Part shown: in pieces, positions 37,293 through 45,730 of the stretch | How positions within the stretch are numbered: the stretch's first letter is position 1 | How the letters are laid out: each line of letters starts with the position of its first letter | Assembly: GCF_900111095.1 (NCBI RefSeq) | Contig: NZ_FOGB01000002.1 | Coordinates: 1-64,000 of the forward strand | Source: Amphritea atlantica | Lineage (GTDB): Bacteria > Pseudomonadota > Gammaproteobacteria > Pseudomonadales > Balneatricaceae | Length of the DNA: 64,000 nucleotides | Direction of reading: 5' to 3' | Notes under the pieces: generated by a model | Told to the model about the DNA's origin: nothing | The model's database searches: none | Seen by the model: only the letters and a program-made list of their open reading frames with translations | Made by a program: the position numbers and the translations under genes

Positions 37293-39434
37293 TCAGGAAG
37301 CGATCGGAGCCGCCAGCTTGAATACGCTGACAGATCGCTGAAGTTCCTGTGCTGCGCTTACCAGCTCATCAGAGAGTTCAGCCTGCTGCAGCATCTCCTT
37401 GTTGGTCGCCAGGGTTGTTTCATCGATCTTACCTGCACGTACCCGCAGATCTTTCGCCACCCGGGCCTGTCTGGCCGAGTTCTGTGCGATGCGCACGACC
37501 GATTCTACCAGTGTCTGGGTGGTTGCACGGGTTTCATCCATCCGCTCACCCGCTTCCTCTGCCAGACGGGTACCCTCCACCACATCCGCGATTACGGTGT
37601 TCATAACGTTGATAGTATCTGCGGTTTCCAGCTGAATATTGTTAACCAGAGATTCGATCTCAGAGGTCGCTTCGCGGGAGTTCTCCGCCAGACGCTGTAC
37701 TTCATCTACCACCACCATCAGGCCCCGTCCCGCTTCACCGGCAGATGCCGCGTGCATACTCGCATTCAGGGACAATACGTGGGTTCGCTCGGAGATGTTG
37801 TTGATCAGGCTGACGATACCGCCGATCTCCTGGGAACGTTCGCCCAGACGTTTAATACGTTTTTCCGCCTCATGAATGGTCTGACGGATCTTATTGATAC
37901 TGCCAATCGTCTGGGATACCGAGCTCATCGCCGTTTCCGAGGTTTTAATCGCTTTCTGGGATGCGTTGTTGGTCAGCACCGCCAGTTTTGAGATCAGCTC
38001 CATCGCCTTGATAGCAGAGTCCAGTCCCTGCAGGGTTTCAACGATCTCCTCCTGCTCCCGGCTGGCGTACGTCAATACGGTTTCAGACTGAGACTTCACC
38101 TGCACTGAGGCATTATTTACCCGCAGGGAGACGGCATTTACATCGTTCAGTACAGTCTCAATCGAGGTTGTCAGTTGGTTAATCGAGTCAGCAATCGCGC
38201 CGGTAACATCTTCCGCCACCGGAACCCGGACGGTAAGGTCCCGTTGACTGATCTGAAATACGCTCTTGATCAGCTCGATGATCGAACCGTTGAGCTGACG
38301 GTTTTCCTGCTCTTTGGTTTGCAACGCCTGCTCTTTCTCGTCCAGCAGGGTATCCAATACCAGACCGAACTGCCCCAGCTCATCGCGGGACTCAAGCTGA
38401 CTGCGGGCATCCACATCACCTTCCCGCACCCGGTTAACCGTTTCCTGCAGTTTTTTCACCGGATCGACCACCCCAAACTTGATAATCGACATCGCCACTG
38501 CCAAAGCCACAATCATCATCGCCATGGAGAAAAAGAAGTAACTCACCATGGTGAGCGTCTCTTCAGCCTGTAACGCACTGTTGTCTGCTTTCTGCTTATC
38601 CGCCAGCTTGATAATACGAATAATATGTGGATCCAGCGCTACAATGATCGCTGGCAGCAGACGAAACAGACTCTCTCTGCGCTCAACCGCATCAGATAAC
38701 TGAGTGAAAAGTTGTTCAGCGTCAGTAATATCAGCCAGAGCGTTACGGCTCTGGGAGATCTGTTCAGAGGCAGCCGTCTGCAACGCTCGCTTCAGTTGCT
38801 CAATCTGCTGCTTAACCATGTTTTTCGAGGCCGCCTGTCCGGCGCTGAAAATATAGTCATTGATATTGCTGTTCAGAGCAGTGAATGAACTGATCAAATG
38901 TGGCTGACGGGTTCTGGCTACCAGATCACCGGTAGCGGCCATCAGGGTTCTCATCTCCCCGGAAAGCCCCTCATCAGGTGTCAGACCTGCAACGATGGCC
39001 GCTTCTGAGGCATCGTAAAGGGTATCCTGATAGTTATCGATAACGGCCTGCAACTTCAACACCCGCTGCAGGTCTTCAGGCGTCTGCAGATACTGCTTCA
39101 GTTTGAGTATATCCCGATCCACCGTCGCCATAGTGCGGTTAAACAGCGTCAGCTGCATCAGATCATTACCAATCTGAAAGCTTTTTTCGTAATAGCGGGC
39201 CTGAGTGATATTCGCATCAATATTCCCCGTTAGCCGCAAGAAGGCATTTACCTGCTGAGAACGTTCCTCAGACTGCTCATCGATGACAATGGTCTGGTAA
39301 TAGGACGCGCCCATAAAGATGAGGCCTATCACCATCAGAATGCCAGCTATCGCGAACTTAAGGGGCATCCGTATATTGCGGAACTCCCACATATGCGAGC
39401 TGTTATCGGTTTTTATCTGCCTGAATGAAGTCAT
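37293..39434 (-). CDS. PilJ-like methyl-accepting chemotaxis protein
   Basis: This is a membrane chemoreceptor that feeds the ChpA-type kinase. The 713-residue protein has a first membrane helix (about 23-45), a long periplasmic helical region (about 50-295) and a second helix (about 300-322). A HAMP domain and a cytoplasmic signalling coiled coil follow, with the tip segment GEAGRGLMVVVDEVQRLAEN. The ATG at 39434 is preferred; a TTG seven codons upstream lengthens the frame. In Pseudomonas PilJ senses type IV pilin. The CheR and CheB partners (pilK, chpB) are not found in this operon. Confidence 0.87.
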   Translation of the reverse strand: MTSFRQIKTDNSSHMWEFRNIRMPLKFAIAGILMVIGLIFMGASYYQTIVIDEQSEERSQQVNAFLRLTGNIDANITQARYYEKSFQIGNDLMQLTLFNRTMATVDRDILKLKQYLQTPEDLQRVLKLQAVIDNYQDTLYDASEAAIVAGLTPDEGLSGEMRTLMAATGDLVARTRQPHLISSFTALNSNINDYIFSAGQAASKNMVKQQIEQLKRALQTAASEQISQSRNALADITDAEQLFTQLSDAVERRESLFRLLPAIIVALDPHIIRIIKLADKQKADNSALQAEETLTMVSYFFFSMAMMIVALAVAMSIIKFGVVDPVKKLQETVNRVREGDVDARSQLESRDELGQFGLVLDTLLDEKEQALQTKEQENRQLNGSIIELIKSVFQISQRDLTVRVPVAEDVTGAIADSINQLTTSIETVLNDVNAVSLRVNNASVQVKSQSETVLTYASREQEEIVETLQGLDSAIKAMELISKLAVLTNNASQKAIKTSETAMSSVSQTIGSINKIRQTIHEAEKRIKRLGERSQEIGGIVSLINNISERTHVLSLNASMHAASAGEAGRGLMVVVDEVQRLAENSREATSEIESLVNNIQLETADTINVMNTVIADVVEGTRLAEEAGERMDETRATTQTLVESVVRIAQNSARQARVAKDLRVRAGKIDETTLATNKEMLQQAELSDELVSAAQELQRSVSVFKLAAPIAS

Positions 39435-39475
39435 ACGTGGTATTCCCCGTGTCAATATCTGCTTTATCCAGCGTT

Positions 39476-39970
39476 TCAGGCCGGGAGAGCGGAATCGGTC
39501 TTGATAAAGCGCTGCTTCTGTCTGGAAAAGTAGGCCCGGTGATCAAACTCAAACCAGATCGAGTTTTGATAGCGATATTCGCCACTAGAGATGCCATCCA
39601 ACAGATCAGGGCAAGGTGCATCGGCCCGGCCGGGATTGGTGATCCCCTGTGGTGTTTCCTGCAGCAGCACTGCTGCGGTCGCAGGCTGTGCATCAAGCAG
39701 CAGTAGCCATCCCTTTTTCGGATCGGTTATACCCAGCCCCAGAGAGGCTGCCAGGTCATATACAGGAACAGCATCACCGCGATGGTTGATAAACCCGACA
39801 AACCAGTCGGGGGTATCGGGAATAGCGCACAGCCGCTCACAGCGATGTAACTCAGAACGGACCTGTGGCTGCAGCAGCAGTTGCAGAAATCCAACCCGGA
39901 ATCCATGGCGAAGATCGTATTGACCCTGTGTTTCAGCTGCACTGTCCGCAGTGATATTGTGCTGTTCCAT
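39476..39970 (-). CDS. CheW-like adaptor, PilI-type
   Basis: This single CheW domain of 164 residues couples receptor to kinase. The core is seen in GFRVGFLQLLLQPQVRSELHR (about 24-44), then CAIPDTPDWFVGFINHRGDAVPVYDL and GWLLLLDAQPATAAVLL. It sits between pilH and pilJ homologues, the canonical order of pil-chp operons. The gap to pilJ is about 41 bases. Confidence 0.85.
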   Translation of the reverse strand: MEQHNITADSAAETQGQYDLRHGFRVGFLQLLLQPQVRSELHRCERLCAIPDTPDWFVGFINHRGDAVPVYDLAASLGLGITDPKKGWLLLLDAQPATAAVLLQETPQGITNPGRADAPCPDLLDGISSGEYRYQNSIWFEFDHRAYFSRQKQRFIKTDSALPA

Positions 39971-39983
39971 TGCTATCGGTACC

Positions 39984-40346
39984 TCAGAGAAAGGCGTTAA
40001 CCTGATCCACCAGTTCCTGATCGGAAAATGGCTTGGAAATCATCGCTTTGGCCCCCTGGAGCTGTGCCCAGACTTTATCCGCTTCCTGATTTTTACTGGA
40101 AACAATCACGACCGGGATCTCCCGGGTCGTATCGCCAGAAGTGATCTGACGACAGGCGGCAAAACCATCCACTTCAGGCATAACAACATCCATGAGAATA
40201 AGATCCGGTCTCTCCTCAACGGCCTTGCTAACCCCCTGCTGACCATTCGCCGCCACAATAATCTCAGCATCAACAGCCTGAAGTGCTGTGCAGATACGCT
40301 GCTGCTGTACGGGATCATCTTCAACGACCAGAATTTTCTTACTCAT
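39984..40346 (-). CDS. Single-domain response regulator, PilH-like
   Basis: This 120-residue stand-alone receiver has the acid pair EDD (9-11), phosphoacceptor D53 (LILMDVVMPEVDG) and the conserved K in ISKPFSD. In Pseudomonas PilH acts as a phosphate sink or as output for pilus retraction. The ATG at 40344-40346 is preceded by GGAG; a GTG two codons earlier is less likely. Confidence 0.85.
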   Translation of the reverse strand: MSKKILVVEDDPVQQQRICTALQAVDAEIIVAANGQQGVSKAVEERPDLILMDVVMPEVDGFAACRQITSGDTTREIPVVIVSSKNQEADKVWAQLQGAKAMISKPFSDQELVDQVNAFL

Positions 40347-40396
40347 TACCACTCCATTTAATATTCAGTTGCCAGACTCTCTGGCATAACACTTAT

Positions 40397-41203
40397 CTAG
40401 TTTCGCTTAAACTCATTAACCCAACTGGACACCCGGCCGATGACCTTCTGGAACTCCTCCGGATCGATAGGCTTGGTCAGGTAGGTGGAACAGCCGGCCA
40501 TAATCCCCTTAACCTCATCCAGAGGCGAGGTTTTCGAGGTTAACATAATAATCGGGGTTTTCTTCAATGTCGGTAGCTCACGCATCCGGGTGCAGGTTTC
40601 AAAGCCATCAATACCGGGCATTACCACGTCCAGAAAAATAAAATCAAATGGCCCATCGTTTACGCGGTCCAGTGCCTGCTCACCGGTGTCGGCGTAAGCA
40701 AGTTCAACGGCGGCGGGAAGTTTTTCCAGCTCCAGCGTCAGGGCCTGCTGCATCGCACTATTGTCATCCACCACCAGTACCCGGTAGTGATCCTGTTGCG
40801 TGACAGGTTGCGGCAGATCAGCCGTTACTTCTGTATATTTTCTGAAACGTTCCTCTGCTGCGACAGCGGCAGCCTGAAGGTCATCATCCGACTCTTCATT
40901 TTCTGAGGTCATCTCATCCAGGGTGCGGATGACCCGCGACGATACCAGCGGGTAGCGGATATGTCCCAGTCCACTCTCCGATGGAACCTCCTTACTGACC
41001 TGAATCATTCGCGAGCGATAGCCAGCGGACAGTTGCTCCAGAGCAGGATCAGCCGTTGCCTCCTCACCAAAAAGTAATAACAGATCCGGCGGCATCTGTG
41101 GATCAAAGGCCACCAGTTCGTAACGCTGATTTCTCGATAGTTCGAGTATCCTGGCCAGCTTCTGCTGCTGATCGGCGGGAAAGCCTATAGTTCCAATATT
41201 CAT
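40397..41203 (-). CDS. PilG-like response regulator with N-terminal extension
   Basis: This 268-residue protein has a canonical receiver at the C-terminus: VVDD at 144-147, phosphoacceptor D192 in FIFLDVVMPGIDG, and K in YLTKPIDPEE. The N-terminal 135 residues are not part of ordinary PilG. The first 95 look like a short, degenerate receiver-type or other alpha/beta domain (VAFDPQMPPDLLLLFG), followed by an acidic linker (ENEESDDDL). It is the first gene of the chemosensory operon on the minus strand. Confidence 0.78.
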   Translation of the reverse strand: MNIGTIGFPADQQQKLARILELSRNQRYELVAFDPQMPPDLLLLFGEEATADPALEQLSAGYRSRMIQVSKEVPSESGLGHIRYPLVSSRVIRTLDEMTSENEESDDDLQAAAVAAEERFRKYTEVTADLPQPVTQQDHYRVLVVDDNSAMQQALTLELEKLPAAVELAYADTGEQALDRVNDGPFDFIFLDVVMPGIDGFETCTRMRELPTLKKTPIIMLTSKTSPLDEVKGIMAGCSTYLTKPIDPEEFQKVIGRVSSWVNEFKRN

Positions 41204-41782
41204 GGTATTTCCTGATTAACCACTACAGCAAAACATCTATTCCACCCCGGCGGGCGGGCATTAACATAAAACGGCTTTATCTAATCAAAAAAGCGCTTAA
41301 CAGATATTCGAACAAAGGGGGGCAACAATGATGGAGGTAAAGTGTTACAGAGTCTTTAAACCGCTTCAGACCAACACACTATCCGTTTACTTAAGCGCCT
41401 CAGCGACTTTAGATTTTGCGGATATCACGCTCTACATAAACCAAACTGGCCCGCCTGATCTTAAGCAGCGCCAATTGACCTTTGTTATATTTATTGTCTG
41501 TAAAACAAGTGCTTCTTTTTCTGCTGAACCGGTCAGTCAGCGCCGGGTTCAAACAGCTGTATCAAACTACGGCTTATGTAAGGTTTTGACAAGACCAAGA
41601 CAGTCAGTCAGGATTGATTTATTGACTGCAGCGTCCAGTTAAGATCTCTGTAAACGAACGCAGCAGCGGTGAAGGGTTTCTTAAAAATCAAATACTAAGC
41701 CAGAAAATACAGTAACAGGAAGTCAATGATCTGGCGCAGCTTCTGCCGGCAAAACAACCTCCCAAACTGGGTAATATGCCAT
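41204..41782. other. Long intergenic region between the chemosensory operon and a small-gene operon
   Basis: The part near 41204-41330 presumably holds the promoter of the chemosensory operon (minus strand). TTGATT near 41285 and an A/T-rich segment near 41265 are possible boxes, but none is convincing. The rest (41330-41780) has short frames only, none with a good ribosome site and a plausible protein. I recognise no RNA gene or repeat in it. Confidence 0.4.
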
Positions 41783-41805
41783 TAAAAGCCCTATACAATC
41801 AGGGC
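41783..41805 (-). terminator. Terminator overlapping the end of the 41799 gene
   Basis: On the minus strand GCCCT (41801-41805), an eight-base loop and AGGGC (41788-41792) are followed by TTTTAAT. The stem includes part of the stop codon region of the gene ending at 41799. Confidence 0.62.
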
Positions 41806-42233
41806 GCATCACTGCAGAGCTGTTGTTGTTGTCGCATAATCAGTCGACACCCTTTCGCCAGCAAGCCCAGCTCTGTACAGCGATCTTTTACCCAGGCTTT
41901 ATCATCTTCAGTGGCCTTCTCATGAAAAGGAGGGATGTTATTGCAGATACCCACTGTTGGCTGGCTGCTTTCCCAGCACGCTTTAAAGTATGTTCCGCCA
42001 CTGACCGTACAGCGGTATTCAGAGTCATCACACTGCTCTACCCGTTGCAACGCATCCGTAAGACAGCCTTGCTGATCGGTTTGCTGGCCGGCCGAGATAC
42101 CTTCAAGACGCTGTTGCTCCACCATCGTCTGGTGTTCTTCATTCCAGCTCTCCAGCCATTCAGGTGCGTTCAGCCAGCTGTAAAAAACGCCCACAATAAT
42201 CGCCAATAGCAGACCCAGCCAAAAACGTCGCAT
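41799..42233 (-). CDS. Hypothetical membrane-anchored protein with Cys-rich domain
   Basis: I do not recognise it. The 144-residue protein starts with one membrane helix or signal anchor (MRRFWLGLLLAIIVGVFYSW) and continues with an extracytoplasmic part containing eight cysteines (CLTDAL, QCDDSEYRC, KACWESS, GICNN, DRCTE, GCRL, LCSDAP). These suggest a disulfide-bonded fold. The ATG at 42233 follows AAGAG. It is the third gene of a small operon starting with DUF416, 17 bases after the preceding gene. Confidence 0.6.
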   Translation of the reverse strand: MRRFWLGLLLAIIVGVFYSWLNAPEWLESWNEEHQTMVEQQRLEGISAGQQTDQQGCLTDALQRVEQCDDSEYRCTVSGGTYFKACWESSQPTVGICNNIPPFHEKATEDDKAWVKDRCTELGLLAKGCRLIMRQQQQLCSDAP

Positions 42234-42250
42234 AACTCTTAAATCCTTTT

Positions 42251-42511
42251 TCAACGCCTGCGAACATAGAGTCCAAGCAGACAACAACAAAAGCCAGCCG
42301 CGCTGGCCAGCATCGTCAAATTTACAAACTGCGGATTACGAACAGCAAAGGGGATAAATGGATGCGATGCCTGCATATCGCAGACCTCTGCCATATAATC
42401 AAATGAGCCTCCTGCAGAGAGACACTCATTGACGCTGCTCAGTTCAGACCAGAACACCCCCATCAAAACCACACCGGGGAGTATCAGCAATATCAGACCC
42501 AGTCGTAACAT
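42251..42511 (-). CDS. Small two-helix membrane protein with Cys pair
   Basis: This 86-residue protein of unknown family has a first membrane helix (about 3-22), an external loop (SSVNECLSAGGSFDYMAEVC with two cysteines) and a second helix (about 62-82). Its ATG overlaps the stop of the DUF416 gene by one base (TAATG), so translation is coupled. The ECLSAGGSFDYMAEVCD pattern is of a type seen in small lipoprotein or membrane proteins that carry one disulfide. Confidence 0.62.
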   Translation of the reverse strand: MLRLGLILLILPGVVLMGVFWSELSSVNECLSAGGSFDYMAEVCDMQASHPFIPFAVRNPQFVNLTMLASAAGFCCCLLGLYVRRR

Positions 42512-43107
42512 TACTCTTCACTGACTCCAATATTACTGACGCCCTCATTTGCAGCCAGCAATTTCAGGTCTTGAATAGCTGCAGCCGAGGCACTCTTCAT
42601 CGCCGCCAGCCGGTTAATCACCTCTTCCTGAAAGCTTTCTTCCTGCTGCATCATCTCATGATGGCTGATATAGACCAGCAGCTCTTCATCGGACATATCG
42701 GCGTCGGCAGTCACCTCGATAAAGGTCGCGACGCACTCCAGTGACAGATTGCCAACACTGGCCGCTTCTGTCCGGTTCGGCTCCAACAAACAGTTGATGG
42801 TTGAATACAGCGCGACCATCGCATCCAGAGCCGGGGATGCGCCATACATATCAAATTCGTCAAGATCAGGCATATTGGCTTCCACATTAGCCTGCTGCAC
42901 CTCGAAGTTCATTTTCGCTCCGGTATTACCGAGCTTATTCCAGACACCATCAAGGATGCTGCGCACCTGATCGCGATCACCAAACTCAAGCAGGGTAGAA
43001 AACAGTGCAAAGTTGGGAAACATCCGCTCCGTCAGCGCCACGGAGAAGGCGCTCAGTTGCCATCCATCGAGCGCTTGCAGCTCTTTTTCCAGTGACCATT
43101 GTGACAT
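42511..43107 (-). CDS. DUF416 family (YjaG-like) protein
   Basis: This 198-residue soluble protein is like E. coli YjaG, whose function is unknown. Matching segments by memory are LDGWQLSAFSVALTERMFPN, FGDRDQVRSILDGVWNKL, AKMNFEVQ, PDLDEFDMYGASPALDAMVAL and the ending GVSNIGV. It is the first gene of a three-gene minus-strand operon with two unknown membrane proteins. Confidence 0.85.
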   Translation of the reverse strand: MSQWSLEKELQALDGWQLSAFSVALTERMFPNFALFSTLLEFGDRDQVRSILDGVWNKLGNTGAKMNFEVQQANVEANMPDLDEFDMYGASPALDAMVALYSTINCLLEPNRTEAASVGNLSLECVATFIEVTADADMSDEELLVYISHHEMMQQEESFQEEVINRLAAMKSASAAAIQDLKLLAANEGVSNIGVSEE

Positions 43108-43299
43108 CAGATACTCCCCCAGACTCTATTTCGATCCTATTGTACCGCGCAGGAATCATTTTGCAGCAGTTATACTTGATTTACTGCAACACTCCAGACG
43201 GTTTCGGTGTTCAGAGCAGCCTTGATTAATCCGCTGATTCGATTCGCTTTTTTACTGTATACTTCAAATGCAAAGTCAGCTCTTAGCGGAAGTTAAACC

Positions 43300-43854
43300 A
43301 TGAATAACAAGAATCCGATTGTAGCGGTCATCAGAGGACTGGACAGTCTCAGCGAGTGGACCGGGCGCAGCATTGCCTGGTTAACTCTGCTGATGGTGTT
43401 GGTGACCTTTGTTGTCGTTGTAATGCGTTATATCCTCAATATTGGCAACATTCAGTTGCAGGAATCCGTCATCTATATGCACAGCTTTGTCTTTCTGCTT
43501 GGCGCAGGCTATACGCTCAAGCATGACGGCCATGTCCGGGTGGATATCTTCTACCGCCCCCTGAGCGAACGGGGCAAGGCGATCATCAACATCGTCGGCA
43601 CTCTGTTTCTGCTGCTGCCGGTTTCACTGTTTATTCTCTGGATCTCCTGGGACTATGTGATGTTTTCATGGCATACAATGGAAGGCTCTCAGGAGGCCGG
43701 AGGGATTGACGCGCTTTACATTCTCAAAAGCTCACTGCTGCTGATGCCGGTACTGATGGTGTTACAGGGCATTGCTGAACTGTTACGCAACCTGCTGGTA
43801 CTGACCGGCCAGGCACATCTGACTGAAGCCGACGCTCAGGAGCACCCGTTATGA
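43300..43854 (+). CDS. dctQ: TRAP transporter small permease (DctQ-type)
   Basis: This is the four-helix small subunit of a sodium-driven tripartite ATP-independent transporter. In 184 residues, four hydrophobic segments are seen (about 23-42, 54-75, 94-116, 141-165), with the family segment VRVDIFYRPLSERGKA. Its stop overlaps the dctM start in ATGA. The binding protein is not next to it but lies on the opposite strand at 45731. Confidence 0.92.
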   Translation: MNNKNPIVAVIRGLDSLSEWTGRSIAWLTLLMVLVTFVVVVMRYILNIGNIQLQESVIYMHSFVFLLGAGYTLKHDGHVRVDIFYRPLSERGKAIINIVGTLFLLLPVSLFILWISWDYVMFSWHTMEGSQEAGGIDALYILKSSLLLMPVLMVLQGIAELLRNLLVLTGQAHLTEADAQEHPL

Positions 43855-45230
43855 TGGAATTTTTACCCTTACTGCTGTTTGTCGGCGCCATCTTTGTTCT
43901 GCTGCTGGGATACTCAGTGGCGTTTTCCCTCGCGGGCACCGGGCTGATATTTGCCGCTATCGGCATAATGACCGGTCACTTTGAGGCAAGCTTCCTGGAA
44001 GCGGTGCCCAACCGTTTGTTCGGTATTATGAATAACTCGGTGCTGATCGCCGTGCCCCTGTTTGTCTTTATGGGCGTGATGCTGGAAAAATCCAAAATTG
44101 CAGAAGAACTGCTGGATACTATGGCTGCACTGTTTGGCCCGCTCCGGGGCGGTTTGGGTATATCAGTCACCGTTGTTGGCATGCTGCTGGCCGCCAGCAC
44201 AGGTATCGTCGGTGCGACAGTGGTCACCATGGGGCTGCTATCGCTGCCCACCATGTTGCGCCGGGGTTATGATCCGAAGGTCGCCACCGGGGTCATCTGT
44301 GCTTCGGGCACGCTGGGACAGATCATCCCGCCCTCAATTGTGCTGGTACTGCTGGGTGATGTTATCTCCTCAGCTTATCAGCAGGCGCAACTGGATCAGG
44401 GAATCTATTCCCCCAAAACAGTGACTGTCGGCGACCTGTTTCTTGGTGCACTGCTGCCCGGCCTGTTGCTGGTAGGTGCCTATATCGTCTACCTGATCTT
44501 TAAGGCGATCTTCCACCCCGACACCGTGCCTGCGATCCCAAAAGATGAACGGGACGCCATGGATAACATGTTTAAACGGGTGATCTCGGCACTGTTACCC
44601 CCGGTTTTTCTGGTTGGTCTGGTACTGGGCTCAATTCTGGGAGGCTGGGCAACTCCCACAGAGGCCGCTTCAGTCGGTGCAGTGGGCGCAATGGTGCTGG
44701 CGATGGCTCGCCGTTGTTTCACCCTGTCCATCCTTCAGGATGTGATGCGCACCACCACACAGGTCAGTTCGATGGTGTTTATTATTCTGGTAGGTGCATC
44801 AATCTTCTCGCTGGTGTTCCGTGGCTATGGTGGGGATGATCTGGTACGCCACTTCCTGTCTAATCTGCCCGGAGGGGTGTTTGGTGCGGTAGCACTGGTT
44901 ATGCTGGTGATCTTCCTGCTGGGCTTCTTCCTCGACTTTATCGAGATCACCTTTGTCGTGGTACCGATTGTTGCCCCTATTCTGCTGGCAATGGGACTTG
45001 ATCCGATCTGGCTTGGGGTGATGATCGCCCTCAACCTGCAAACCTCGTTCCTGACGCCGCCGTTTGGCTTTGCCCTGTTCTACCTCCGTGGAGTAGCTCC
45101 GGAAACTATCTCAACCATGCAGATCTACCGCGGTGTGATTCCGTTTATTATGATTCAGCTGGTGGCCCTGATGGCCCTTGCACAATGGCCTGCGATGGCC
45201 ACCTGGCTGCCACATCTGGTTTATGGTTAG
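43851..45230 (+). CDS. dctM: TRAP transporter large permease (DctM-type)
   Basis: This is the transport subunit of the TRAP system, with about 12 helices in 459 residues. Seen marks are NSVLIAVPLFVFMGVMLEKS, AASTGIVGATVVTMGLLSLPTM and CASGTLGQIIPPSIVLVLLGD, and near the end LQTSFLTPPFGFALFYLRGVAP. The large loop between these (about 215-260) is typical. It overlaps dctQ by four bases and ends at a strong terminator. Confidence 0.94.
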   Translation: MMEFLPLLLFVGAIFVLLLGYSVAFSLAGTGLIFAAIGIMTGHFEASFLEAVPNRLFGIMNNSVLIAVPLFVFMGVMLEKSKIAEELLDTMAALFGPLRGGLGISVTVVGMLLAASTGIVGATVVTMGLLSLPTMLRRGYDPKVATGVICASGTLGQIIPPSIVLVLLGDVISSAYQQAQLDQGIYSPKTVTVGDLFLGALLPGLLLVGAYIVYLIFKAIFHPDTVPAIPKDERDAMDNMFKRVISALLPPVFLVGLVLGSILGGWATPTEAASVGAVGAMVLAMARRCFTLSILQDVMRTTTQVSSMVFIILVGASIFSLVFRGYGGDDLVRHFLSNLPGGVFGAVALVMLVIFLLGFFLDFIEITFVVVPIVAPILLAMGLDPIWLGVMIALNLQTSFLTPPFGFALFYLRGVAPETISTMQIYRGVIPFIMIQLVALMALAQWPAMATWLPHLVYG

Positions 45231-45245
45231 ATCAGAGCCAATGTC

Positions 45246-45281
45246 AAAAAAGCCTCATGGTATACACCATGAGGCTTTTTT
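45246..45281. terminator. Bidirectional terminator after dctM
   Basis: A perfect 15-bp stem, AAAAAAGCCTCATGG (45246-45260) with CCATGAGGCTTTTTT (45267-45281), has loop TATACA. It serves dctQM and the convergent small gene at 45301. Confidence 0.93.
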
Positions 45282-45300
45282 ATATAAAAGGCTGTTTTAC

Positions 45301-45558
45301 TTACCTTGATGAATCAGCATCCCAACTCCACATCGGAGTCATTATGTCGCTACTCATTGCATTATCAACACCAACAGATTGATCAGGCATAGACATGCTC
45401 CGCATTTCTGAACCATGAACTCCGTAGTTGGAATTAACTTTAAAATTGTTGAATACATCATTGGAATAAGGGGCATTCAAAGTAGGGCTGGCAGCAAATA
45501 CGCCAGATGAGACCATTACTAGCCCCAGAGTAATACCTGTTAAAAATTTAATAGTCAT
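45301..45558 (-). CDS. Small exported protein, 85 residues, unknown
   Basis: I do not recognise the family. There is a clear signal peptide (MTIKFLTGITLGLVMVSSGVFA). The mature part of about 62 residues is polar, rich in Asn, Ser, Met and Asp (SNDVFNNFKVNSNYG, EMRSMSMPDQS, MSSDIMTPMWSWD), without cysteines. A good ribosome site, GAGGAAG, precedes the ATG. The gene is more A/T-rich than its neighbours. It sits between the two halves of the TRAP system but has its own direction and terminator. Confidence 0.62.
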   Translation of the reverse strand: MTIKFLTGITLGLVMVSSGVFAASPTLNAPYSNDVFNNFKVNSNYGVHGSEMRSMSMPDQSVGVDNAMSSDIMTPMWSWDADSSR

Positions 45559-45677
45559 GTCTACTTCCTCATATATCGTTAGTTCAGCCTTAATATATGA
45601 GGGCTTCCTGAAATACCCCTGAAAATCAGAATTCTGCTTATAACATTTATATTTAATATGTTTTCTTTAGGGAATAA

Positions 45678-45702
45678 AAAAGCAGACATATTGCCTGCTT
45701 TT
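45678..45702 (-). terminator. Terminator after the TRAP binding protein gene
   Basis: AAAAGCAG (45678-45685) and CTGCTTTT (45695-45702) form a stem, with a T-run on the minus strand, downstream of the dctP-type gene. Confidence 0.7.
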
Positions 45703-45730
45703 AGTCTTTCATTTCTAAGTTAATAAGCGC

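Noticed and set aside
41328-41642. Open frame of 104 codons on the plus strand in the long intergenic region
   Set aside because: It has a purine-rich upstream stretch but an unlikely protein composition, no signal or domain, and no neighbour in its direction. It cannot be supported as a gene.
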